A stretch of DNA of 64,000 nt from Coffea arabica (taxonomy: Eukaryota > Streptophyta > Magnoliopsida > Gentianales > Rubiaceae): assembly GCF_036785885.1 (NCBI RefSeq), contig NC_092329.1, positions 1,674,001-1,738,000 of the forward strand, given 5' to 3'. A model generated the notes under the pieces. That model made no database searches and had not been told where the DNA came from. It saw only the letters and a program-made list of their open reading frames with translations. This document shows, piece by piece, positions 20,218 through 33,151 of this stretch (its first letter is position 1; each line of letters starts with the position of its first letter). The translations under genes were made by a program, and so were the position numbers.

Positions 20218-21908
20218 GGGTAAAATACACTAAACTCTTTTGTGGTTTGGGTTATTGTCATAAAATCTCTTCATTGTTTAAAAACTCTCAAAGAGCCCCC
20301 TCATGGTTTGGATTAATTTGGCCAACGGACGGAAATCATCCAATTTGATGAAATAATATAAAATTTTTATATTAACCTTGTTTTCAAACTATATCAAAAG
20401 TTAGTTCGGATTTTACGTAAGATTTTAAAAATTTTCTTGCTTTATTTAAGAAAAAAGTAAAATTCAGGGATTAATTCAACAAATTCTAAAAATTTGTTGT
20501 CTTCTTCAACCAGATGATGATCAGATTTCAGATGATGATCAGATTTCAGAACCCATTGCCTTTCTTTTTGTTCTTTTTTTTTCCTTTTTCTGTTTTTCTT
20601 TTCCTTCCATTTTCTTCTTCTTTTCTTCCTTTTTTCAGTCCAGCAATTGTTACCTTGTCATCACCGCCATCGTCGCCGTCACTATGATTCTAGTGGTCGT
20701 TACCTTTATTATCATCTTCAGCACCATTGGGTCTCAAATTTCATCTAAATTCATGAATCTTGAATTGTCTAAGGAAAAAATTAAGGGGCCAAACTAAAAT
20801 TTTAAAACATTCTTCATTTTCTCCGGCGATAAAGCAGCTTTCATTATTTTGCTACCGCTGCTGCCACATCCATCATCGTCTTTGTGGGTTTACAAATAGA
20901 CTTTATGAGTCAAGGTGAAAATTTTCAAAGTTTCTCTTCTTCCCTGCCTATTATTATCATTTACAGATCTTGCGGCAGCGATAGTAGAAGCAGCGCCGCT
21001 AGTAGCTACCACCAGTGATAGAATTTAACAAAAATTACACCCTCAAATCCAATTTCAGCGTAGATCATGATTATGAATCAGATTTGACCAAAAACAAGCA
21101 AAGGGTAACAAACATAGGCATGAACAGTGATAGGCAAAACTATAAATTTTAGTCCAAAAACAAAGCAAAACCAACAAATTACTATATAAAAACAATCCTT
21201 TGGACCAGTAAAATGGTTATATGACACCAATTACACACAAAAAGTCAGATATTTGCATGGATTAAAAGAAAAATTGTGAGGCTGCCTTGATTCATATCTC
21301 AAATCCATCTGAATTTCTGCCCGCCTTACGTATCAATTGGTGACCACGATGGCAATGGTGATGGCATAAAATCTGGTTACCAAAGAATGGGTTAAGGGTA
21401 ATTACTTAAGAGATTAAAGGTGTTGCTGTAAGGAGATTTCTATTGGAGAAGAAGCCAAAGTTTGACATGAACTTTCTTAAGAATTCCCTGGTGCTGCAAC
21501 AGAAGATAAATATAAGAAGGAGAAATAGTGGTCGCAGTGGTCGTGGTTGTGAGGGGGTTGGTGTTTTTGTGCATCTGCTGTCTCTGTTTTGATTGCGGGA
21601 GGAGGAAGGAGATGAAACGAAAGAAAAGGAAAAAGAATAAAAAGCAACCTTCTGATTTTGGGAGAAGGAAAGCAAAAGAAAGTGAAAAAAAAAGAAAGAA
21701 AAGAATGAGGGTATAATTGGAAGAAGAAATCAGTTTTTATGCAGAAAAATCAACGTGATCAATTTTACTCACGTATTAGGCGAGTGTGACTCACTCTCCG
21801 TTAATTTGGATGTTTTTCATCCAAATTCAAGATTAGTCCATAGTGTAAGGAGGTTCAATGTGTGTTTTTAAACAATGAGAAGATTTTGACAATAAGTGTA
21901 TTTTACCC
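20218..21908. mobile_element. non-autonomous Mutator-like element 1, 1,691 bp
   Basis: A perfect 9-bp target duplication, TAGAAAGAA, flanks it (20209-20217 and 21909-21917), the hallmark of Mutator transposition. The ends are inverted repeats: GGGTAAAATACAC is exact on both sides, and the match continues with gaps through TCATTGTTTAAAAAC, about 55 bases in. The interior has no transposase. It holds a small direct repeat CAGATGATGATCAGATTT (about 20511-20547) and CATCATCG-like blocks that might be captured sequence, not identified. Confidence 0.85.
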
Positions 21909-22116
21909 TAGAAAGAAATTGGTGGGAGGTATGGCGGGCTCCTCGGGCCGACGGAGGTGGTCAAACAACCCGGTAACATGGAAAGCAGGTAGAGATTTTA
22001 TATTTCGTTTGGGGGGGGGGGGGGTTCAAAGGGAAAAATAGTGGAGTAGTTGGTTGATTTGTTTGGACTTTTGGAGGGTGAGATGTTTGGTGATGCTGTG
22101 GGCTCCATTGAATTTA

Positions 22117-23144
22117 GGGATAATTTTGGAAACCTTACCTAATGTCTCTGACAATTTCATTGACCTCCCAAGGTTTTCAGAATTACACTAGCTTCCCTTG
22201 AAGTTTAGGATTTGATAACAAAATCAGCCCATGTTAGGAAAAGTGCACATAAAAAAGTGTTTTTAAGAGAGAGAAGGGAATTTGTTCTCATAAATGCCCC
22301 TTTTGTAGGTGTACAAGTTATATTAGTGAAATAACAGAAACTAATAAAAGTCAAAAATAAATTAGAAAAAATGAGGTGATATTAGTGAAATAAGGAAAAA
22401 TCGTTAGAAGTAGCATCCAACCATTTACGCTCAAAGCCGTAGCAACGGCTTCTGCTTTCTTTTGTAATGGCTATATTTGAATATCTTTGCGATAGTATAC
22501 GAAGACATGAACCACCATGAAGAAGGAAGACATTTTCGCTTTAAACATCAACATTTAAGGCGAAAAAGAGTGATTTGTTGTAGAAACTAAGGTGGAAAAA
22601 GAGATATTTGAATAGGTCCACGAGCAATATAGAAACTAAATTATTTGTCATATGCTCAAGTTGCGGCATTATAGATCCATTAAATGATGTAAGTTAAGAA
22701 TTGAAATATGAAACCTTGTAAGTTAACAAGGAGCAAACCAGAACTACAATCCAAGAGGAATAACATTATTATTAATTCATATTTCATAACCATATTAGTA
22801 GCCCTACACTAGATAAGTAGAAATGCAATCCAAGATTATCCGAAATACCATTTGCCTTGAAGTAGTTTAAGGCAGAGAGCGAAGATTCCAAAATCATTGT
22901 TTAATCATAGTTTCACATAACATCGTGTCAATTCATATATCCTAATGACTCATTATCAGATTTTAGTCTTCTAATGACATATAATGTGATGTAAGGACCG
23001 CATGATTTTAGTCTCATTTATCAGTAGTATTTTCGCACCATGTGATGCAAGCAATTGGGCCAAGTTTTGTCAGGCAATTCTAAAAAGCTCAGGAAAAGTT
23101 AGTAAAATTGTCAGAAACCTCAGGAAGGTTTATGAAATTATCCC
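22117..23144. mobile_element. non-autonomous Mutator-like element 2, 1,028 bp
   Basis: A perfect 9-bp target duplication, TTGAATTTA, flanks it (22108-22116 and 23145-23153). The ends are long inverted repeats: GGGATAATTT is exact, followed by matching blocks AAACCTT, CTGACAATTT and AGAATT over the first 90 bases. There is no coding capacity. Its terminal sequence differs from element 1, so it is a different Mutator-like family. Only about 200 bases separate the two elements. Confidence 0.87.
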
Positions 23145-23153
23145 TTGAATTTA

Positions 23154-24209
23154 TGGAATTATCCGTGCACAGCAGCATATGCTCTACAAAATGCAAGAGA
23201 TAACAGTGTAGTACTTCATAGTATTGTAGTTTTACGAGCAAGGAAACCAACAACCCCCGAGCCCAACCTTCCAGCTATGATCTATGTCGACATGTGTGAT
23301 TCTGTGTGGGCATCTATGAGTTTTGGTTTATTTAATCTGTGTCGGCTTTTAGAGTTACTGTGGGGATTAGGTTTATTTACGTAAGTTCTTACTTCAGTAA
23401 GAAAATATCAAAAAAAAATCTATGAGTTTTGGTTTTTCGTGTCCTTCCCGGTAAATGCATTATTTATGTCTTCTTCTTTTTTATTTTATTTTTTAAATTT
23501 TTTTGGGGTGTTTTGCGGGGAGGGGAGGGCAATGCAGCTATGTCTTGCGGGTTTGCAGTGCCGTCATGGTTTGTTTAAGTAGAGGAGGTTGTTGGATTAG
23601 AACATTCTAACTAATAATAATCTTGGCATCACGAACGAACGGTGCATTTGATAAAATTAAAATTCAAAAAATAAAAAGTTTGAAGCCTGAATCTATGAAT
23701 TGATCGAATTATTAAGTATTAAATCTAATACATTTAAATGTATATCATATTAAGTGATAAGTTAATAATTTATTACTTATTTTTAAAAATAAATTTATTT
23801 AAAATTTTCAGTGATCCCTAGTAATGTATGTACTTGAAAAAGAAAAATTTTAAAAAGGTTAGAGATATATACTAACATGTGTAAAATAGTAGAGTTATAA
23901 AACCAAAATGGAGTGTTTATATGGTAAATTAATTACAGAACTAAAACACAAAATAGAGTCGTAGTACTACAAATCAGCGGCGTAAAACCACAGCAAGCAC
24001 AAGGTTAGCGAGAGAGAGGGAAAGGACTTTTGGGGTGCGGCGGAGTAAAGCAGCTGCAGCGTCCTCCTGTTTAAGAGAGAGAGAGAGATTTTGGAGTCTG
24101 TTTGTGTCGTGCGAGAGTTTAAGAAGAGGAGGTGGGCGTCCAAATCCAACAATTCAACAAAGCCAAAGGAAAAAAAAGAAAAGAAGAAAAGAAAAGAAGA
24201 TCGAATCGA
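23154..24209. other. intergenic and promoter region of PFP alpha
   Basis: No gene recognised. AT-rich sequence (23600-23900) gives way at about 23960 to a purine-rich leader with GA runs (24005-24200), which is probably the promoter core and 5' UTR of the PFP alpha gene. Confidence 0.45.
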
Positions 24210-24215
24210 ATGAAA

Positions 24216-27200
24216 ATGGATTCGGACTTCGGAATAGCAAGAGAACTTTCTGATCTGCAAAAGCTTCGCGCTCAGTACCAGCCACAGCTCCCTCCCTGCC
24301 TTGAGGTCGTCCCCTCTTTCCATTTCTTTCTTCTTTTTTCTCTTCCTTTCTACTCTACGCATCTTAATTATCCTGCCTTGTTTCCGAAACCATTATGACA
24401 ATTCTATCATTGGATCGGTAAGTTTCCTTGCAACAAACAATAATAATATTACTACTGATAATGCCTCCCGTCCCACTTCTTTTCTTTCTCTTCTTCGTTT
24501 TGGTTGAATTTTTGAGTCTCAGCGCTTGTTTTTTTTATTTTTGGGTTAATATATCTATCTATCTGTCTGTGAATTAGTACATTTCTGGTTGTTTGGGCTT
24601 CCCTATATGCTTTTTTTGCTCTCTTCTCCGGAAAATCGGATCTGACTCTCATTACTTCGTTATCACCGCCGCTGCTTCATTCTCTGTATGTTGTAACTCA
24701 GTATAATTGTTACCCCTATTTCTGGTTCGAACCTTTTTTTTTTTTGCATTTTTTTTTTTTTACATTTCTTCTTCGTTAGTGAATATTTCTCTTCAGAAGA
24801 GTTTCTAGAAAATTTTCCCGTTTCTTGTTGTTTATCGCTGTATTTACCAACAACTGTGGGCTCCAGAAATGAATGCTCAACTTTACTCACGATTAGTACA
24901 TTATGTTGTTGCTATTACATACCCACTCCGTCTTTTACCTGTCTCTTTCCCCGGAGTTGGGAGATTTTTATTTATTTATTTGGTCGTATCAAAAGGAGGA
25001 GGACGTGCTCGCTTATTAGGAGGGGGACTCCTCCACTTTCTTCTGCTCTCTACAGGGAACTACTGTTCGAGTGGAGTTTGGCGATGGCACTACTACTGCT
25101 GACCCGCACGGGGCTCACACTATCAGTCGCTCCTTTCCTCACAGCTATGGTCAGCCTCTGGCTCACTTTCTCAGGGCTACTGCCAAGGTCCCTGATGCTC
25201 AGATCATCACTGACCACCCGCCTATTCGGTAATAGGCATTTCTTATCATTCACCATTGCCTCGCCTCTTTCAGCTTCTCTGCACAACTTACTGTTTTCAC
25301 TCAAAAGTTATCACTGTATGAAGAAGATGGTGGTGCGCTGCTCATGCCTTCATTCTGTCTCCCCTCATTTACAGCTTTCACTCGCTATTAGATGGGAGGA
25401 TATGATTGAATATGAATTGAATTAATCAGATGACTACATCTACTCACCCCCCTCCTGTGCTTGCATCTATGCACATTCAGACATTCATACAAAATTTAGC
25501 AAATTTTCTGTCTTGATCTGTAATGCGTTTATGGGAGAAGCATGGATGAGTGCATGTTGATGTTATATGTTTATGCAGGCTTTTTATGTTAATTTGAATC
25601 TGGATGGTCAGCTTTTATGCACTTTCTGGTTCGATGTTTTACTCCTCAGGGTGGGATTAGTTTTCTGCGGTAGACAGTCTCCTGGTGGACATAATGTCAT
25701 TTGGGGACTACACGATGCTCTCAAAGTTCATAATCCTAACAGCACTTTGCTTGGATTTTTGGGTAAGTGATTATTGGGTTTCACCAATTTTTTCATGCTC
25801 GAGTTGCTATGATTCGAATGGATTGCCTAATGGAATCTTCCTTATATTTTTGGCTACATGATAAGAGCGTTCTTGCCCTTTTATTTTAGTTTTCACAAAT
25901 TATTCATTTTCTGTCTTCTCTATTGTGATAACTTCACATGATATGATGGTTCAAACAGTTTCTGCTTTTGCTTTAGTCAGGTTTTTAAAGATCGAATGCA
26001 TATTTTTTTCTCTCATTAAGCAGTAAGTGTTACTGCTGTCATATTTCATTACCAGGTGGTTCTGAAGGTCTATTTGCACAGAAGACTCTTGAAATTACCG
26101 ATGACATCCTTGCTACATATAAAAATCAAGGTAAAAATTAGAGCATCAGGCTTTGATGTGATGCATAGACTCAAACTTTATCTCGACCTTATATTTGCTT
26201 GGATTTAGATCTTTGGACATTTATTGAATGCTACTCTCTCAAGGCGGTTATGATCTACTTGGACGGACAAAAGATCAAATAAGGACTACTGAGCAGGTGA
26301 ATGCAGCAATGGCTGCATGCAAAGCTTTAAAGTTGGACGGCCTTGTTGTTATTGGAGGTATTTGGTTTTCTCTCAATAAAGGCTTACAAGCCCAGGATAT
26401 TATGTTGAAATCCTCTAACTGGTATATATTTTCTGTTTCTTCAAGGGGTAACTTCAAACACAGATGCTGCTCAGCTTGCAGAAACTTTTGCAGAAGCAAA
26501 ATGCCAAACAAAGGTGTAGTGCCCTAGCAGCATTTCCTTTTCTAAATATTTCTTCTGGATTACCAATTCATTTGTGATTGGCAGAGCTAACCTATTGTTG
26601 ATACCACCTATTGTTGATACCATTTTCTGATCGTTATGGGTGTAAAATGATCGCTTCAGAATGCTGAACTTAATGTATATTGCTTCTGGCAGGCGTTTTT
26701 TCTGAACATAATTAGATAATATATATTGTCCTGAAATTTCTGCAGGTTGTGGGTGTCCCAGTCACGCTAAATGGAGATCTCAAGAACCAATTTGTAGAAA
26801 CTAATGTTGGTTTTGACACTATATGCAAGGTATGTGTACTCTTTAGAAGGATGAAGTTAGATGCTCTCAGAATTTATTGACAGCTCTTATTATTTCTGGT
26901 ACCCAATCCCCCATCTTCCCTCCCAATCTTCTGTGAAATTGGTTTTGAGTTCAGGAAGTGCGACATTGTAGATAAGCTTATGGTATAATATTTTTTCTCC
27001 TGGTCTATCTCGTCTTGCAAGAAATTTTGTCGATGTTTGTAACTTTGTTCCCTAGAATGTGGATCATTATATTTCCCAGAACAAGATTTCAATCATGGAT
27101 TATCACCTGGCATAAATTGTACTACACTAGGTGTCATTTCCTTAAGACCACATGAATCGAAAATTGATGATTGTAAATGTCAAAGATTGTCTGGATATAG

Positions 27201-30200
27201 AATTGTTTGTTTTGGGGTATAAAAGCTGCTTAATTTTTATAATCTTGAATGGTAGATACAAAATAAGACCGTTGAAAAAAAAAAGTAGATATTTTGTTTG
27301 TATAACTTATTTTGTAAGATAGTAGAGGACGTTGGGGCTTTGGATTGAAAACAGGTATTTGCGCAATTGAGAGTGTTAATAATCACTGTACACTTGTAGT
27401 TGATTCAGTTGAAGATACATCTTTGGTTCATGTGTTTTTTCTGAACTCATTCTCAATTGACTACACTTGATTACTGTTCTTCTGGTCATTTATCATTCTT
27501 TTATTAGAGATGAAGAGAGCATTAAGTACAGAAGTTGTGAAGATACATTTGTGGCAATAATGGGCCAGAAACTGACTACATATTTATGGGACTCCTTTCA
27601 GGTTAATTCCCAGCTTATTAGCAATGTTTGTACTGATGCACTCTCTGCTGAGAAGGTAATTATCTCTGTCCTCCTTTTTTGGGCATTCATTCTGGTTTCA
27701 CCTTGAGCAGTTGGATTAACTGTTTTAGGGCCTGTTTGATGTTGCGGTGGCTTGTTAAAAAGCACTTAATTAGTAGAGCTTTTGATCAAAGTACTTATTA
27801 AGTGCTTAATCATACCGTTTGGGTGTATATTTGCATGATTACGTTTTCTATTTGATTATGTGCATTTTTAAATTTCTAAGACATTTATCTCTTCATTTAG
27901 TTCAAATTTATAATAAAATTGTTAAAGTTATTTATTTATTTTGGAATACAAAAGTTGCTCTAAAATCACCAACTTTGATCCTATGCCAAAATCGCTTTAT
28001 TGGCCAAAAGCTGTACTCCTAAATTCAATGGATGATACTCACCAAACATGTTTTTAGCAAAAGCACCACAACCGCAAACAGGCTTTTAGTAATGACTATA
28101 CTTTTAGCGCTATTCAGAATTTTGGTGCACATATTAGTGTGTCAGCTGTTCATATTTTTTAAATAAAAAGCTTCTATATTTGTTGCCATTCCCTCAGGCT
28201 TGGCGCCAATGAGGTTTTTATTGGAGAGAAATAAATAAGACTATGCCTTTGTCCTATCAAATATGAATATTAAGTAATAATAGCATGGCACTTTGAATTC
28301 AGTACGATAAATTTTTGCATTGTCAAAAAATTCTCTTATTTATCGGGAGTCCACTCCAGCATCGCAAACCTTTTTGTTTTTATTTTGGAAGCATGCATTT
28401 GTGAATAAAGGACTTTAACATTTTCCTTCTGCATTTTTTTACAGTATTATTATTTCATCCGACTTATGGGCCGAAAGGCATCACAAGTTGCTTTGGAATG
28501 CACTCTTCAGTCACACCCAAATATGGTTAGTTTTTATGCACCATGTTCTATTACTCTACTTGTATTAAATGTTGAACGCTGTTTTTTCAATACAATTATT
28601 TGCTTTGTGATCAGTAGCCTTAGATTGCTCTTAATAGGTGATTCTCGGTGAGGAAGTGGCTGCATCGAAACTTACACTTTTTGACATCACAAAACAAATT
28701 TGTGATGCTGTTCAAGCTAGGGCTGAACAAGGTTTGGAATCTTGGTTTGCACTAATCAGCATTACTGCTGATGTCTTGACATTGTCAAATAATGTGTTTT
28801 TGTTTCAGATAAATATCATGGTGTCATTCTGCTGCCAGAGGGGCTTATAGAAAGTATTCCTGAAGTGTATGCTTTATTACAGGTATAGATTCAGGCTCTT
28901 GGTCTAAAATTTCATCCTACATAACCTTCTCCCCGTTAATATGGAATATATCACTCTTTATCCCTGTCAAAAACAGGTATAGATTCAGGCTCTTGGTCTA
29001 AAATTTCATCCTACATAACCTTCTCCCCGTTAATATGGAATATATCACTCTTTATCCCTGTCAAAAGCAAAGTGGTCAAGAAGATTTATTTGGATGCTTG
29101 TGATTGTCTTGTAGCTATAATTCATCTGTTGACTAAATGCTTCTGTACAATTATCTTTTATCTCCTAGGAAATCCATGGGTTGCTTAGACAAGGTGTTTC
29201 TGCTGATAGCATTTCCTCTCAACTGACCCCCTGGGCATCTGCATTATTTGAGTTCTTACCACCTTTCATAAGGAAACAGGTATCCTTTTTGCCCTATCTC
29301 TCTAATATAATTTACTATTTTAAATTTCTTGCATAATGGTGCTCAGTGCCTTAAAATTATGATCCTGCAGCTCCTACTCTTTCCAGAATCTGATGATTCC
29401 GCACAGCTATCCCAGGTAATTGAATCTGCCAATTAATGGTACTGCTTGATGTATATGTACTTTTTTTATTTTTTGGTAATGATTGTTTGCATTCTCTTTC
29501 ACTTGCAGATTGAGACAGAGAAACTTCTTGCGCATCTCGTGGAAGCTGAAATCAATAGGCGATTGGTAAACTTTAATCTTGAGAAAGACAACCATTAACC
29601 TTTCTCTCCTCTTTTCTTTTTTCAGTTCAAGACACTTTTTGAATATTCAAAATCTGGTGATAGTAATCTCTGGATATAGTAGTTGTACTTTCTCTTTTAG
29701 AAACAGTTTCTTTAGAAACCATATTCTGTTTTGGAATTAGTTTGTCTTATACAGTTGACTTGTTTTGGTCACTGCTTCCGAGTTCATGGTTATTTAAGTG
29801 GTAAGAAGAAAAAGTTATGTAAAAGTACTTAAATGACTAGAAACTTGTAAAAAGCAGCTTAAGACAGATGCCACATATTATTTAGGTTTGCAGTACTACA
29901 TGTCAGATAGTGTAATTTTCTTTTTCTTTTTGTCTCAGAATTATCTGTTCTTTTTTTATTTTTTTAAATTTTTGTATTTAAGGCTATTACTTGTTTAAAG
30001 TTATGCACATAATGTTCGAGTGGTAGTTGAATAAATATTAATAAAGCTTTAGGAGAAAGCACACTAACATGCATTAACATGTTGCAGGACCGTAGTTAGA
30101 ATTGCATATGCTTCTGAAATAAACAAATGTTTGTTTGCTTGTGAACTTTCTGGTTTTTAGTAAGTAAACCCAGGCCACTAACTTATTTCATGATCTTTGC

Positions 30201-31378
30201 AGAAAGATGGAACTTATAAAGGAAAAAAATTTAATGCCATTTGCCACTTCTTTGGTTATCAAGCTCGAGGGTCACTGCCATCAAAGTTTGATTGCGATTA
30301 TGCCTATGTAAGTTTTAGTCCTTAAGCGTTGGGTGTAGCTTGGGGTTATGGGTCCTTGTCTTGGACAAGTGTTTAATCCTCATAAACCCCATCTTTTTAC
30401 TGTCCGCTTGAGAAAAAGAAAAAGTTCAGTATTTGAGTCTTGCCCTTGGTGAAAAAAAAGGTATTGTGTTAAAAAATCGTTACCCTTTTGCAGGTTCTTG
30501 GTCACATCTGCTACCATATTCTGGCTGCTGGGTTGAATGGTTACATGGCAACTGTAACTAATCTTAAAAATCCTGTAAACAAGTGGAAATGTGGCGCCGC
30601 TCCAATTACTGTGAGTTTCTGGTAGCATTAAATCTTTGTATTCATCCAAAAGTCAAGAATGTCCACTGTGGATATGGTGTATCTGTAATTTTTGTTGTTT
30701 GTTCCTGTTTTTCTACTGTCCTTCAAGTTTTGAATTGTCAAATTCCTTTTGGTGAATCCAGGCTATGATGACCGTTAAGCGCTATGGTCGTGGTCCTGGA
30801 ACACAGTCCCTTGGAAAACCTGCTCTGCATCCTGCTACTGTTGATCTGAAAGGCAAAGCATACGAGTACGTTTTTTTTTTTTTGGGGGGGGGGGGGGGAG
30901 TTGGGAGTGGAATTGAGGACTTGTTTACTGAGTAATCAACCCATATCTTTTGGTGCAGGTTGTTGAGACAAAATGCGACAAAGTTTTTGATGGATGATGT
31001 CTACAGAAATCCAGGACCCCTTCAATTTGATGGTCCTGGTGCAGATGCAAAGTCTGTAACCTTATGTGTTGAAGACCAGGACTATATGGGCCGCATCAAA
31101 CGGTTGCAAGAATATCTTGATAAGGTGGTTCACTTTCCTCTTCATCCAAATTTGACAGTTCACGGCATTTGATCCTTTGCTGGATTTTTACATTTTATAA
31201 TTCCTCTAGTTCCCCACACATCTTATTCTCCTTGTCATTCCTTTTCCAGGTGCGCACTATTGTGAAACCTGGGTGCTCACAAGATGTTCTGAAAGCTGCT
31301 CTGAGTGCCATGTCTTCTGTGACGGACATTCTATCCGTGATGTCAACACCATCAAACAGTGGAAACACGCCCTTTTGA
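24216..31378 (+). CDS. PFP-ALPHA: pyrophosphate-fructose 6-phosphate 1-phosphotransferase, alpha subunit, 617 aa
   Basis: Exons: 24216-24305, 25056-25228, 25650-25762, 26056-26130, 26244-26357, 26446-26513, 26746-26829, 27602-27655, 28445-28525, 28638-28731, 28809-28882, 29169-29279, 29371-29415, 29509-29565, 30203-30307, 30494-30610, 30762-30865, 30959-31124, 31250-31378. All 19 keep frame and total 1,854 bases. The product is the regulatory subunit of the cytosolic PPi-dependent phosphofructokinase of plant glycolysis. Family blocks: [19 protein letters not shown] at the N-terminus, [22 protein letters not shown] (127-133), [12 protein letters not shown], and [20 protein letters not shown] (217-236). 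The catalytic TIDGD of active PFKs is TLNGD here, with Asn220 for the catalytic Asp, as expected for alpha. An upstream in-frame ATG at 24210 would add MK. Intron 8 holds a MITE, and a 94-bp duplication begins at the exon 11 donor. Confidence 0.95.
27729..28083. mobile_element. MITE (family C), 355 bp, in PFP alpha intron 8
   Basis: The left end GGCCTGTTTGATGTTGCGGT and the reverse complement of the right end (GCCTGTTTGCGGTTGTGGTG) are imperfect inverted repeats. TTTTAG flanks both sides (27723-27728 and 28084-28089) as a likely target duplication, within the range left by hAT-type MITEs when one end has drifted. There is no coding. It sits inside a 789-bp intron and does not touch the splice sites. 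Confidence 0.75.
28881..29068 (+). repeat. 94-bp tandem duplication spanning the exon 11 splice donor
   Basis: The block starting AGGTATAGATTCAGGCTCTT is present at 28881-28974 and again at 28975-29068, with one visible difference at the end (AAAAAC versus AAAAGC). The first AG|GTATAG is the exon 11 donor of PFP alpha. The second copy reproduces the same donor context at 28976/28977 as a decoy. The near-identity says the event is recent, or an assembly artefact. Confidence 0.92.
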
Positions 31379-33151
31379 ACGTTAACATGTTGATGATGAA
31401 TGGAAATTTTGTGGTGAAACCATTAATGCAGGATTCCTGATGTTTCTTTTTTTTTTTTTTTTTTTTGACTTTATGCATGAGGTCAATAGTTTAATTAGGT
31501 GCTCGAAAACCGAATTATGAAGATAAATATGATGGTTTTGGTTTTTTCTTGTTGCGGTTTTCATTCTTGCAACTCTGAGGAACAGAATAACACACTGTAG
31601 TTGACTGGAGTATGTGGTTGGCTGAACATGTGGCGAAACGAGACTTGGTTTCTGCAATAATGAAGATTTTTTTTTTTTTTTTTTAATGACGGCTGCCTGT
31701 TTTACATGATGGCTCTTATTATAGGATGAATTGGAAGAGATCAATGACTAGTTAAATCGGCTGCTTTTGACCTTGGTTAACTGCATATGTGGCGGGGGAA
31801 TTGGTAACGAGAGGAATGGAGCAATGCAACCAGTGTCCTTGTTTCCCCTTTTATGTAAGCAAATGTTAGATGGAAACAATTCCTCTCTCATCCAAAACAA
31901 AGAATTTGGAATTCCAAATGAATTCTGTATTAATTCTATGCATTTTCCAAACGAAAGAATTCCAGTGCTGTAGAATCAAATGCACCCTGAGTTTGTTTCT
32001 TTCCCCATCTTGAATACGTCAAAAAATTAAAAAAAAAAAAGGAGATGAGAAACAAAAGCAAGATGAATGATGATAAAACATCAGGGGAGTTGTTTGAAGT
32101 ACAATTTAAGTTTTGAGGTGAAGCGTATGGAGCGTTATTGACAGATCTGGAGGAGCAAAAGCGGAAATTGCTGGTGAAGTACGAAAGGCGAGGTAGTGAA
32201 GTTAGAAGTTAGAACGTTATGCCGTGGGCTTGTATGGTGATTTAGAAAGATTTGCAAAACCGGGGCTGGGACGGGCCCTTTTGCTCTTCCCGTTTCCTCT
32301 CTTTAGGGCAATATATTTGTTGCAATGAGTTGAAGTTACTGGATTCATCCACCGCAGTAGGTGACTGACTAAATCTGAGAGCCCAAAATGCAAAATGCAA
32401 ACGTGATGGCTGTAGCTGCAGTTTCAGCTCATTTCTCAGTCAAGAGAGTTCTCCTATGAATTTTACTGCAGATTTTGTATTCCCTTCGCATTTTTATTAG
32501 TCTTATAAGTATTGGGTGTGAAGTATTCCTGTTTTATTTTGGTCTATGAAACAAAAGTTTCTGCTTTATCTTATCTTCACCATAGATATCATGCAACTGC
32601 GGGGTACTTTCTTTTCACGGATGTAAGATTTTGCTTGGTCATTGCTAAAGATTTGAATGCTAGTAGTCTATGATAAGTCATAGATTTACATAATTTAACG
32701 CAATTAACAAATTACAAGCATCCCAAGTATGATTACTTATTTTTTGCTTATTCACGAGCGTCGGGACCATAGAAACTCTTGCTCTAAGAAACAGGAAGGA
32801 TACACTACTATAAAAAAAAAAAAAAAAAAAAAAAACCTTTTTCGCTGTTCTCATCCCAAATGCTACACTACAATTCTTGAAGCAGCAGGGGAGCTCTTGC
32901 CGAAACTACGCCCCTCCCAACTCTTTTCCCGAGCCTCATTTTGTAGCAGGAATCGAGGCCAAATGAAACGAAATGGTTTTAGCTACACCACTATTTTGGT
33001 CCTTGAAAGATCAATCGAGTGTGTGTCTATGCATGCTAGGCAGTGCGGTACACGTGATTCATATGTCATTCCATCGAACTTTGCAGTCACTAAATAGCCT
33101 GAAACATCCTCCTCCCTTCCTCGGCGAAGACACGAGAGAAGTCACATGAAA
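31379..33151. other. convergent 3' region between PFP alpha and PILS
   Basis: This holds the 3' UTRs of the two converging genes and about 1 kb of spacer. There is no additional gene. Homopolymer T/A runs are at 31448-31466, 31669-31684 and 32812-32834. A short, imperfectly palindromic AATTC-rich stretch at 31880-31985, ending GAATCAAATGCACCC, has the look of a decayed MITE but its borders are unclear. Confidence 0.45.

Noticed and set aside
22006-22023. G-run as a G-quadruplex regulatory element
   Set aside because: A single homopolymer between two transposons with no gene nearby; sequencing slippage is as likely.
28881-29068. 94-bp duplication as a MITE
   Set aside because: No inverted ends and no target duplication; simple tandem duplication is enough.
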